Source: Prostheceraeus crozeri (Eukaryota > Platyhelminthes > Polycladida > Euryleptidae). From it: a stretch of 64,000 nucleotides of DNA. A model generated the notes under the pieces. It made no database searches, was not told where the DNA came from, and saw nothing but the letters and a program-made list of their open reading frames with translations. The position numbers and the translations under genes were made by a program. The stretch is from positions 1 to 64,000 of the forward strand of contig CAJQUW010009193.1 in assembly GCA_907163375.1 (NCBI GenBank). The letters are read 5' to 3'. Numbering within the stretch: the stretch's first letter is position 1; every line of letters starts with the position of its first letter. Below, one piece after another: positions 18,800 through 29,355 of this stretch.

Positions 18800-21700
18800 T
18801 ATTTCAAGATGGTGCATTGAGAGTCTTTCTATCAAAATGATTTTATACCGTTGAGCCCTGGAGTTGCATTTCAAGCACTGCAGTAACTGGCAACTGACAA
18901 TGACGAACAGTGCTCGGCATTCACATCGTGACCCTATCTGCCCAGTTTTCTCAATATCAAAGCGCCATGACGGGCGGTGTTCATCACTGCAGCTAGAGGC
19001 GTTTACAATTGGCAGAACCTGTAGCTAAGTTGAGGTAATAATTTCATGACCTACATTGTTCGTTATTGGGACATAGCAGATTCGAAAGAAATCATGACAA
19101 CCGCAAATCTTTCCAAAATACACTGACAAAGAACATAGCCATCGTCAACCGCTTGTTCATGGCGTAATATTGGTTTCAATGCATATGTTCGTTCTGGACT
19201 TCTGATATTACAGAGTCGGATTTCTATTAATTGAACAACAACGGAAAGTTGGATTCCTATGACTGGAAGTATGAAACTGAACCCACAGAAATTGGCTGTT
19301 TTCCAAGAAATAGTTTTATTAGTCGACAATTTCAACAAAATTTTCGAAATGTGATGATTTGTTTTGGACACTCAGTGCATTCAGATTGAGTATTCCTTAT
19401 CATTTCCATTGTATTGGCATTTGATGCAAATTAAAGACGACTCATAGTTGATATGTAAAACGGCTGAATCAGAGTTCAATTCTCTTGTCGGCATTTACAC
19501 TCGTCCCATGAGATCTGAATACAGGGATTCTAGGTTCTCGAGAAGGTTAATATTTATTCAAAAATGTCTATCAAACAATAAGCTCTTTCAGACAAATTTT
19601 CTCAAAGAAATATTCAACACAAAAATAAAGACTTTCCCTGAGAAAGTCGGCATTATCATTAGAAACTATTTATCTATAATTGTTTTTCTGTCTTCATAGC
19701 ATTTAAGCAAGAATTTGATGAATGTAAAGACAAAGCTTCCGAAACCTCAAATCAATTATCCCATTTTGCAATTGTTGTGTACAGACAATATATACTGTGC
19801 ATTGGAGAAAATGAGAAGGAAACGAAAAAAATCTACAGAATTAAAATAAAATAAGAATTAAGTAAATTGAACGAATCGATGTTTTCATAACATACGATGG
19901 AATCAGTTCCCGTAATTGTCTTGATATCTGCTTTTGAGGACTGTGTGGATGGCAATTTACCATTTCTCGATCACAACAGTAGTATTATTTCTACCATGTT
20001 CTTTTATTCTCTATACATTCTCATGCGATGATGAAAATATTCCCAGCAGCTATTTATAATAGAATATAATTATTATAATGCTTACTAATTCAAATTATTA
20101 ATTGAAGTAGTCCTGATGAGGACTGATGGCGTTCTCCAATCCGCAAGTGTACAGATGCAATGCTACTGTAACCATTGGATTAATCTGTTCTTAAAAGAAC
20201 TCAATGGAGCTTTCTCGTGGCAACGAATTAAAATTAATCAGCTTTGGCCCAATATCTGATAAAAATGGAAATCTTAAGACTTGCAACACTACTCATTCTT
20301 ACTGTTAATATACAAATACCATAGATTCCAAACACTACCCCATACATGTTCAAAACAGACGTCTAATATACCTTATCGACTACAGATGCTGGCAGTGGAA
20401 AAACAATAGGATAATGGTCACCATAGGTTAAGGAAATTAAAAATAGATATTATAAAACAACAGGAGATTGATGGATAAAAATTGGAAAAGTGGAGGTAAA
20501 ACGTGGAAATAAAACATGGGAACATGTGAGATCTAATACAGGATTCTAACAACAAAGATTATCACGAGTGACCAAGCCGGAGGCGAAGCACTTCCTGTGT
20601 CTACTTCGTAACTGATTCTTTTTCGGAAGGATTTTTCCATTTCCCTGCTAATTTCTAAAACTATGCTGATCGATGTCAACCACGGATAATAGAGCACCAG
20701 TTAGTCTTTGTTCTGCAGATTGTTCTAAGCCTTTTGTATGAAAACTCAGTGTTTAACCAGCACCGTTGTGGGGATGAAGGAAGGGCTGTTTTCACCTCGT
20801 GGCGAATTTTCTTAACAGCTATTGAATTCTGCACTTTCAGTAGATTAGACCTTGCACTTATTACGAGCATGCTGATATTAAATTCTATTCTCCTGTCGTC
20901 ATTTATTGCTCCGTTTTGCCATGCTGTTTATGGCTATCGACTAGGAATTGCTGAGAAATATCCAACAGTAGCTGTCTGCTCAAATTACTTCTTAGATTAA
21001 TCTTAAAAATTACAGCCGGAGACTTGATTACATTCACACCCTCTGAGGTCTGAAGGGGGGAATCTCTTCTAGAAATTCTCAGTTTACTGGCTTAAATCGA
21101 TTGCAAAACATTGGGAAAGTTGATCTTAAGTTCCACATTTCGGTATCACACTATAAATGTAATGACATCTTTCATATTGGGCATTCACTTATGCTGAGTT
21201 TTTTATGTAGGCCAATCAGTCATACGCGATCATAAACGAAGGCAAAATTGGAAAACAGCAGAACATAAAGAAGGTAAATATATCACATATAGCCGCTATA
21301 AAACCGAATACAACACACTCTGCTTTATCGGGACAGATAAAATTTCCCAATTCTAATAGCGATTTTGCATTGCAAGAATCTTCGCTTAGCAGCACTCAAC
21401 TTAAGTGCCTGCTGAAATTGCTAGATTGAGAGATCGCGCATTAGCAATAGGGGAATCTGCAACATCCTGCAAGGTTTGATTACATGAAGGCAACCAATAG
21501 GCCTATATTTCATCCGTCTCTCACCTGTACTCCAAGAAAATGATATTTTTGCCTTTGGCTGTACGGCGTATTGGCCATCAATGAGGTTAATCCAATGACT
21601 GTTGATTCACATGTCTGCAGTTTTCAACGGAGCACTTAAAGTCTTTGGTAAGTGAATTGAAGCCGAACTCTATTTCAAGCAGTAGTGTAGTACCACCAGC

Positions 21701-22850
21701 ATATTCTGGTCTGACGTTTATTATGTTGGCAAAGATAATCTTTAGGAAAGAGACTCTTCTTTCATTTATAAAAAAGGTATGCTGGAAGCATAGGTCGGTT
21801 ATTCGGTTCGGCCGCTTAATCAAATGCCATTTCTCGAAGTGTCCAGATATAGCGGAGTGCACTGTAACTGGTCTGGTAGCAGAGCGGCATGGTAAATTAT
21901 ATCTTGCTAGTGTCCTAGTTTCATGTCTGAGAGTCAGAGAGACACTTGGTTTTGGAGCGTTCGACTTCACTGCGAAAGCAATGAGCTCTTGTTGTTTGCT
22001 TTCCCAGTCAAAATGAGCGCTATAGCTTTCATGGTCTGCAATTTATAATGCAGGTCCTTCGAGATCAATATGCAAATCATTTGAAGCCGGCTGTGACAAG
22101 ATGAGACAACTTGTTTGTCCTTAGTAAAATTCTTTTCACTAAAATGCATTCCGACATTCATTTTCCTAACTTCCTCAGTAACAACTACTTAAATTTGTCC
22201 ACATTAAAAAACCTGAATTCAGACACCAAACTCGTCCATCGTCAAGATCCTAGGAAGGCAATTGAGGATAGAAAAATTGTCTGAGTGCCTTGAAACAAAA
22301 CTAGCGTATATAATTTGAAGGAAATAAGACCCTTTCCGGTTCATGATTGCCTCATATCCAAACATTCCACCTCATTTAGTACGAAAACTGAAAATAGAAC
22401 ATCTCCCGTTCACCAATACTTTGAAGTATCTTCCGATAACCTTTCTACAGACAAGAAAATAAGCATCTCATGAGTATTTCCATAATAACAACTATTATAG
22501 GATTCATCACTTTGTCAGAGCACTGCGATGCGAGCATTTTGTACTGCAACATGGCAAAAGTACAAAACGAATGTATTCTGATAGTCCTATCTGAAGGCCA
22601 AGAATGAAATAATTGAGATTAGTATTGATAGTATCGATGCTTAAGAAGTAAATATTAATAGCAAGGCTGCTGTAGTAGGAAATGGGAGTCTATATACAAT
22701 ATAAACAAAAGAATAACAATGACCAGTGAACACGCCATCGGTAGAACACGTACATGTTACTAACGGTTCCTCACTTTCCATTTCATAAGGATTTTCAGCA
22801 AATTTCACTAGGTGACATGCCACGCTCAATTATGCGTATTTCGCGCGTGA
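18800..22850. other. No supported gene over 4 kb
   Basis: AT-rich DNA. The longest frames (127 residues on minus at 21587-21970 and 123 residues on plus at 21645-22016) overlap on opposite strands; the minus one has the more protein-like composition, but neither shows a domain. No inverted or tandem repeat was recognised. Confidence 0.35.
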
Positions 22851-22856
22851 ACTACA

Positions 22857-23221
22857 CGTAATTACACATGACCCTAAACATCCGTGGCTACGCGTGACAT
22901 TTCTGCAACATTTATGTTACGTAGACTTTGTGTCTTATGCATCTGCATGCATCAGAGGCTAAACAATGTGACAGCACCTCAACTTCATTCTCAAGGAAGA
23001 CAGAACATACTGAGCGGTTCATCCGTGGTTCAAGCGGCAACGCGGACAACCGTAGAGGACGCGTAAACTATAAACGGTCGCCCGCACGTATTCGTAAACA
23101 TTCCCCATGTTTTGACAGCATCAGATCACGTGATTGCTGACTCATGGTGCAGCACGTATGTGTGCGCGTAGAAGTATAAACTGCCCTTAACCACGAATGT
23201 TTGGGGTGCTCCGCAATTACG
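22857..23221. mobile_element. Probable MITE, about 365 bp
   Basis: Left terminal segment CGTAATTACACATGACCC followed by AAACATCCGTGG matches the reverse complement of the right end (CGTAATTGCGG, then CCCCAAACATTCGTGG) with several mismatches. The interior is relatively GC-rich with CGCGTA words. No target duplication could be confirmed, so the ends are approximate. Confidence 0.45.
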
Positions 23222-23229
23222 CATGGCAA

Positions 23230-24565
23230 TGTCACATAGTGTTGCCAGAAAGACTTAAAATTAAACTTCTTTTACTGCAGGAATAAAAACGTGCTGTGCG
23301 TGGACTTTCCACTTGCATAGGGATATTTGGAAGTGGGAAGATATTCATTTATGGTTCCGTTCATGCCACTTTGATGCGATCTATTGGGGTCTATGCGATC
23401 AATGCTGATCTATCAATCAGTCGTTGCGTCTATTGGGGCCTTGTTTGATGCTATAAATCAGTTGAAGTAGACAATTTTCTCTCAATGTAGTTTAATCCTA
23501 TCTTATACAGTGGGACGTGATCAAGCCAAACGCGAGTTAACTCGTCATTGGCAATGAAAGCAAGCCTCCTGTCTCTATTGACAATGACAAGTTAACTCGC
23601 ACCTTTCAAAATTCAAACAAGTCATTTAATTTCGTCATTAGTAAGTCCAAATTCATGTTTTAGGGATGCATTCAATCAATGGCAATGGGCGTTACTCAAA
23701 AGTTCTCTACCCTTGTAGAGAGCGTGTTAAGGATGCGTCCCACGAGGCCACGACACGTCAAAATATTGAATTTCACCTTCAAAAACTCTTTCTTCTGATA
23801 GAGTGAAAATGTATGAATATACAGTAGATCCATTTCTATTGGATAATTCAATTGTCAACCATCACATAGATGAATAATGTTTCCTCCTCTGACAGTGTTT
23901 CTCATGGCATTAGAAATATCTTCTTGATAATGATTCATTTGCTACTAACCCATAAAATTTAAATATATATGATTTCAGTGAGGAGATTGTTGACAATCAT
24001 CCATTTCCTTGCATTTTCATCCTATACATCAAAGTCAATTGAAACTGAAGAATTGATAACAGAAATGTACACACCTGTTACTTCTCATGCGATTAAAGGC
24101 ATTTCTCCTATCGCGTACTCAGAACTAAATATATTAACTACAATAACAATTTTGTATCAACGTTTCAAAAGAGAAGAGAATTTGATGTTTCAAGCTATCG
24201 TCCAACATAATTTCACCACTCAGAAGTTGATAATTTAATTTTCTTCGAAATACAATTGACGTCAGAGTTGCCTATCAGGACAGATTACTATCATTAATTT
24301 CTATTCACTTACCTCTGCTTAATTTGCGTGCAACGTGAAACCTTACGATTATATTTCACGAAGAATTTGTTTTGAAATTCTTTTTTATCTTAATGCGATT
24401 CGTTTCATTATTGTAGGCGGAGCTTCCTAGTGTACAAGGAGACAAGGCGTTGTCAAGCTGAAGGTCAAGTTAATTTTTACTACACTTCAATTTTTGTCTT
24501 CTTAACGACAACAATGATTGGATTCTTCAGCGCGGAAATCGACCCTTCAAGATGACGGTGTAAGT
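23230..24565. other. No gene recognised
   Basis: The 89-residue plus frame at 23969-24238 has no recognisable motif. A weak GTGGGACG inverted pair (about 23511 and 23744) is not enough to call an element. Confidence 0.35.
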
Positions 24566-24869
24566 TTCAACACTAGAAGGACGGGAAAATTCTGCTACCT
24601 AGGAAGACTATTTGAAATATGGATCTCACTCTTTTTTACATTAATTTTTTAGTTTTCAATACAAATGGAATACAATTTGAATACAAACGTCGGTCAGACA
24701 GAATGCCTAAACAATCATGAAAGGCTGTCACTACAAACACAGGGTTTCACGATCGAGCAGCATCATAGTCGTTGAGCTGCATTTTCTACAAAGTGACCAA
24801 AGCAGTCAATCAGAAATCAATCATCCTGTAGGTTATCAATACAAATACAAGTCCTCACAATCGAGCGGC

Positions 24870-25402
24870 ATTTTCCACATACCGGCCTAGAATATTTGAA
24901 CACTCATTGATGGTACGATTTTCGCTGCACGCTCCAAAACATTGGCGTCTCTTCTGCGCTAGTGGAGGTGGCAGACTTTCCTCACGTCGGTTTCTGCGAT
25001 TATTAGATGCTATCGTCAGTTCCTCTGTTAGCTACTGTATACATCGCCGACGTGTGAGGTTTTTTACTCGTTAACTTTTTTTTATAGGATCCATGAATTT
25101 ATATTGGCAAGGTTAATGATGTTGACGAAAACAGGAAGAGACCATCGTACTGGCACAGTTCAAGGAGTATTGACGCGCCATTTGGTCAGCGATATCGACT
25201 CCGAAGTTTGTTATATTGTAGTACATCACAATATCTGGCTTTTCCTTGGGTTTCCGTGTTCATCGATTCGAAGAGAATCATGAACTGTGCTCAAGACGAG
25301 CACTTTCTTATTCCGCTTGCATTGGTGAGATGTGGGTAGAGCTACACTATCCTCTTCAACCATTCTTGAGAGGAGAACATATTTTCAAATGATGTTCAAC
25401 TT
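24870..25402 (-). pseudogene. piggyBac transposase 1, C-terminal part
   Basis: Minus-strand frames give KPDIVMYYNITNFGVDIADQ and MARQYS (about 25250-25170), the hallmark third acidic region of piggyBac transposases, followed by the VNIINLANINSW segment (about 25115) and a C-terminal cysteine cluster (CSENRTINEC and RPVCGKC, about 24960-24870), the usual RING-like tail. It continues directly from the 33684-34270 piece once the Foldback element is taken out. Frames are interrupted. Confidence 0.75.
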
Positions 25403-26045
25403 ACAAGTGTGAAGTTAGCACCGACACTCAGCACCGCCATCTTGAAAATGGAATGTGCCAGTCAAGCCAACGATCAGAATCGATCTAGATGGAGTGTGCC
25501 AGCATGTGCCACTCACTATTTTGAAAGAAGTCCCCCTAGTTTAGGAGAAATCGTTGGTTGAAAGTTCGACATGGCGGTGATGTGAAGTTAGCACCGCCAC
25601 TAAAATTGTTTTTCCAAAATACACAATCAAAACATACGAAACGCGCACAACAGATAGAAGACTATCAAAAACATTGTGCCAGCAAGTTTCAGCACCTAAA
25701 TCCCCGTACTTGCTGAGAAATTAGTCCCCGAAACCACAAAATGGCGGTGATGTGAAGTTAGCACCGCCACTGAAGTCTTTTTTTGAAATACGCAATTAAA
25801 ACACGCAAGACAAGTACAACTGAGAGATGACCATCAAAAACATTGTGCCAGCAAGTTTCAGCACCTAAATCCCCGTACTTGCGGAGAAATTAGCCCCCGA
25901 AAGCTCAATGCGCTGGCGGTGAGAGAGAGAGAGAGAGATGTTTTATTATAACTTCAAATGGCAATCGAAATAATGGATACATGTGTACAAAACTGACAAG
26001 AAAGATTCATAAATTCATAAAAACAGAAGTAAACACATACATAAA

Positions 26046-27146
26046 TCAATCATAAAAAGTACTGACAGACATAATACATAATCGCGGAAAGAACGAGTTT
26101 CTCCGAATGGTTGTTCGACAAAACGGCACTGATAAACGACCACTTGGGAGTCTGGGAGGGATGAGAGACTTCAAAAAGGTATCTGAATAAGGCAGCTTCT
26201 GGAATAGGTTGTTTGCCAGGCGTCTTCTGTCAGCAAGATTTGGTAAGTCAATTTTTCCTTTCATGCGAATGCAACGGTTCTGAATTACTTGAAGACGTTT
26301 TTCATCTCCGGTAGATAAACCAATAAAAACAGGTGAGGCATATTCTAATAAACTTCTGATCAGGGCATTGTAAATCATGATAAATTCAGAGTCTGCCGTT
26401 ATAGATTTCATACGTCGAAGAATATACAGTCTCTGTGCACATTTTCTCTCAACAAAGCTAACATGACTTTTCCATCTGAAGTCGCTGTCAAAGTAGACAC
26501 CCAAAATACGGATGTAGGGATGGAAGGTCACTTCATTGATATATTTCTCAACATCAAAATTTTCTTTGAAGGAGCCTCGGTAATTGATAAGCCCTGCAGT
26601 TTTATCACTATTTAGCAACATAGAATTGGAAGAAGACCATTGAGAAATATTTTCTAATTCATTTTTGATCATCTTAACATCTTCAGCAGGATGAGTTTTC
26701 CTGATGCCAGCAATAATGCACAAGTCATCAACGTATTTGATCATATACGTAGAAGGGAACATCGGGCGTAGCGTGGAAATGAATATCCCGAACAAATATG
26801 GTCCTAAAAGAGACCCTTGAGGAACGCCACTTGTTATCAGTTTGAGATCACTCTTCAAATTGTACATACGAACTCTCTGTTGACGTTGTTCTAAATAACT
26901 GTTTAAAAACATTACAAAACCAGAAGGTAAATTCAGTTCCAAAGCTCGCGATAGAATGAGGTCATGACTTATCTTATCAAATGCTTTCCTAAAGTCAAAA
27001 CTAACAAGCAATGAAGCTCCAATACATGGATCGTCAAATAACTTTGTCAAAATATCATGAGCCGCTATGACAGCGTGAGTCGTTGAAGACATTTTCCTGA
27101 TACCAAATTGATCACTACCAAAACAAGATGTTAGACGAGATCTCAT
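26046..27146 (-). pseudogene. LINE ORF2: reverse transcriptase, fingers-palm-thumb to C-terminus
   Basis: 366 residues, open upstream to about 27215 without a Met. Motifs in order: SDQFGIRK, LVSFDFRKAFDKISH (motif A Asp), SGVPQGSLLGP (motif B), MIKYVDDLCI (motif C), then thumb residues and the conserved C-terminal LPSGRLSVPFCRTTIRR. The active site is YVDD instead of the more common YADD or FADD. It lacks the N-terminal RT motifs, so it is dead even though this frame is clean. Confidence 0.85.
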
Positions 27147-27201
27147 GTCAGTCAGAATAACTTTCTCCGCAATTTTTGCGGGAATAGGAAGAACAACTGG
27201 T

Positions 27202-27633
27202 TCAATACAGAATGAATAGGAGAATCATCCAAAAGAGCGTCGAACTGTGCATTTTAAGAATTTTTAAGCCACGTTCCATGTTTACATAAGACCAAAGTCC
27301 TTTTACTGACTCCCTTTTCTTTTGAAAGTACTTTTTCTTTGCCTTAACTATTTCATCTTTCACCTTTACCTTAAGATAATTGTATTTATCCCAATCTTGC
27401 AATCGAAAAGCCTCCCATCTCACATTGATCAAATATTTTAAAAATGGAGTAAACCAAGGAGCATCAGAACCAGAAAGATATACAATGTGTTGGGGAATAA
27501 TTGACATCGAATCAGTTAACATATCAATGAGAAAATCACATTTTTTATCTACATCAAACTCATCATAAAAAGTTGACAAATGAGGATGACTTAGAAATTC
27601 CTTTTCAAAAGCAAGAACGTGCGAGAGGCGCAA
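27202..27633 (-). pseudogene. LINE ORF2: linker between endonuclease and RT
   Basis: 143 residues in another frame, with SDAPWFTPFLKYLINVRW and a Lys-rich KVKVKDEIVKAKKKYFQKKR helix, the usual pre-RT linker of CR1/Jockey-type LINEs. The next frame begins well into the RT, so the first RT fingers motifs (the usual NYRPISLLP box) appear deleted near 27200-27240. Confidence 0.65.
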
Positions 27634-27802
27634 GTCATAAAAAATGTGCTTCCTTGAAGCTGTTGAAACGTTTCTGTCTGATGGAAAGGCAAAAATTGTA
27701 TTTTTCGGGACTGTATCTTTGTACTAGAATTGAGTCAACAAATATCATATCAAGTATAGCGTCATTTCGGGTGGGTTTTGACACAATATTCTTTAAAGAA
27801 AA

Positions 27803-28285
27803 TTAATTCGTAAGGAAAGCACAATTATAACGATTGAAGTCACCAGAGACAATAGGACAATGGTGAGAAAATTTAATGAGTACGTCATCAAGACTATTAC
27901 GAAAAGTAATGCAAAACTCATTAAAAACTGGTTGAGTAATACCGGGAGGTAAATATACACCAACGATGATTAGCTTTAGCTTCGAGATCACAACACAACA
28001 CACTTCAGCATAACTGAATAACGGAAACTGCAACCTCTCAGCGCGTAGGAATTTTTTGGACCAAATAGCCACACCGCCTCGAGCAGAATTATTGTATCGA
28101 TCAGTTCGATGACAGTCGTAGCCTTTAATGCTAATAGATTGATTGGGCATATTCGAAGTCAACCATGTCTCTGTGCATATCACAACATCAGCATTAGAAG
28201 TAGATATTTGACAAAGGAGATCATCAAACTTGTTATTGATGGACCTCAAATTTGTCAAGAAAATAGAAGGCAATCTCGCTCTCAA
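27803..28285 (-). pseudogene. LINE ORF2: APE-type endonuclease domain
   Basis: 160 residues with the apurinic-endonuclease motifs in order: LRSINNKFDDL, VICTETWL (catalytic Glu), GVAIWSKK, GVYLPPG and IVSGDFN (catalytic Asp/Asn). The final His-containing motif is lost to a frameshift after SGDFNRYN. The domain nicks the target DNA for target-primed reverse transcription. Confidence 0.75.
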
Positions 28286-28311
28286 AGATTTTCTTGTGTT
28301 AAAATCAGAAT

Positions 28312-28776
28312 TTAAAAATCCAGTTTAATCTCGTCGACGATGATTCCATTTATGAATAATTTCTTATTCTTGACATATGCCGTTTCACCTGGATTCTGAG
28401 TTCGGTGCTCAAAGGCTCTCCTTCGCATTTCAGCCAATCGTCTATTAACCTCCAAAGGTAAATCTTCCTGAATAAACACTTTATTTAGAGGATGGACCGC
28501 CGATTTCAGTTGCCGCGCTTTCTGCAAAAACAGTTTAGCCGTCTTCGGTGTAGTTTGAACTTTGATAAGGCGAGGTTTTCCATCTTGCCGAGCTCTACCA
28601 ATTCTGTGCACATCTTGGATGTTTGGAAGTTCTTCATCGAGGTCAATAGCGGAGACCGCCTCTTTACAGCTAGATATTTCATGATCATTCACACTGACTT
28701 GGCACTCAGGAAAATTTCTAACGATAAAGCAGTTCTTCCGCTTATCCAACTCCATATGATTTACAAATTTAAACAT
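28312..28776 (-). CDS. LINE ORF1 C-terminal part, RNA-binding-like domain
   Basis: 154 residues opening with KRKNCFIVRNFPE, then DVHRIGRARQDGKPRLIKVQ and a helical KLFLQKARQL, an RRM-like fold followed by a C-terminal helical domain, as in LINE ORF1 proteins that coat the element's RNA. The gap of only 17 bases from the preceding frame suggests that both were one ORF1, now shifted. Confidence 0.6.
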   Translation of the reverse strand: MFKFVNHMELDKRKNCFIVRNFPECQVSVNDHEISSCKEAVSAIDLDEELPNIQDVHRIGRARQDGKPRLIKVQTTPKTAKLFLQKARQLKSAVHPLNKVFIQEDLPLEVNRRLAEMRRRAFEHRTQNPGETAYVKNKKLFINGIIVDEIKLDF

Positions 28777-28793
28777 TAACTCACACGATGATT

Positions 28794-29243
28794 TTAGGTC
28801 GTTGATTCTTTTTCATGAATAGCTTTGACTTCATTTAACTTTACTTCGAAGTGTTTACTGTTGGTTTCACACATTGAACTTGTCTTGACTAAGATATTTT
28901 CAGTTGCCAAAGCAATTTTTGCATCAATAGTCTGATGAATAGCTGTCGCGAGAGCTTCCAGTTTCTCATCTAACTCAGTCATGAATGACTTCCGTGCGAT
29001 TTCGGCCCCATACTTTAAATATGATTCGCATTTGAGACATACGAAGAAAAGCGTGTTTAAATCCTTGTCAGTTGATTTTCCATGTCCAACACAGAGTGCA
29101 TGAAATTTCTTGCAACAACCTGGACTGTTACACTCAATCGAACGTCTATCTCGATCTCTTGATTTTTGCGTTATCAGACAGGGACTGGCATCGCAGCTGT
29201 CGACAGTCTTGGTATTATTCACAGACATTGTGAGAAAGGACAA
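28794..29243 (-). CDS. LINE ORF1 N-terminal part with PHD-like zinc finger
   Basis: 149 residues. Residues about 18-75 hold a Cys/His pattern (CDASPC, ECNSPGCCKKFHALC, FVCLKC) that fits a PHD finger (Cys4-His-Cys3). The rest (80-149) is an acidic/basic helical stretch likely to form a coiled coil for ORF1p oligomerisation. PHD-like fingers in ORF1 are known in several CR1- and L2-type LINEs. It ends just before the second ORF1 part. Confidence 0.6.
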   Translation of the reverse strand: MSFLTMSVNNTKTVDSCDASPCLITQKSRDRDRRSIECNSPGCCKKFHALCVGHGKSTDKDLNTLFFVCLKCESYLKYGAEIARKSFMTELDEKLEALATAIHQTIDAKIALATENILVKTSSMCETNSKHFEVKLNEVKAIHEKESTT

Positions 29244-29274
29244 AGGTCAGTTCGGTGGAAAAAAAAGAAATCGG

Positions 29275-29355
29275 CTTGATCGGGGTTCGAGCGCACAGAC
29301 AGCAAAATTTCGGCTTCAGTAGTCAGCTGGCTTAACCACTAGACCAACGCACACA
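29275..29355 (-). promoter_or_regulatory. tRNA-like Pol III promoter segment in the LINE 5' region
   Basis: On the minus strand TTGGTCTAGTGGTTAAG is an excellent tRNA A-box, and about 45 bp downstream GCTCGAACCCC is a degraded B-box. The order and spacing are those of a tRNA-derived SINE head. It lies about 30 bp upstream of the first LINE ORF and in the same orientation, so either a SINE head became part of the 5' UTR or a SINE inserted there. Confidence 0.5.

Noticed and set aside
20111..20130. Hammerhead-like CTGATGAG on the plus strand
   Set aside because: No stem II, GAAA or cleavage triplet follows; only the eight-base word is present.
21587..22016. Overlapping 127- and 123-codon ORFs on opposite strands
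   Set aside because: Neither has a recognisable motif, and mutually overlapping frames of this size occur by chance in 64 kb.
23509..23752. Possible MITE with GTGGGACG inverted ends
   Set aside because: The terminal match is only about eight bases and the flanks share no duplication.
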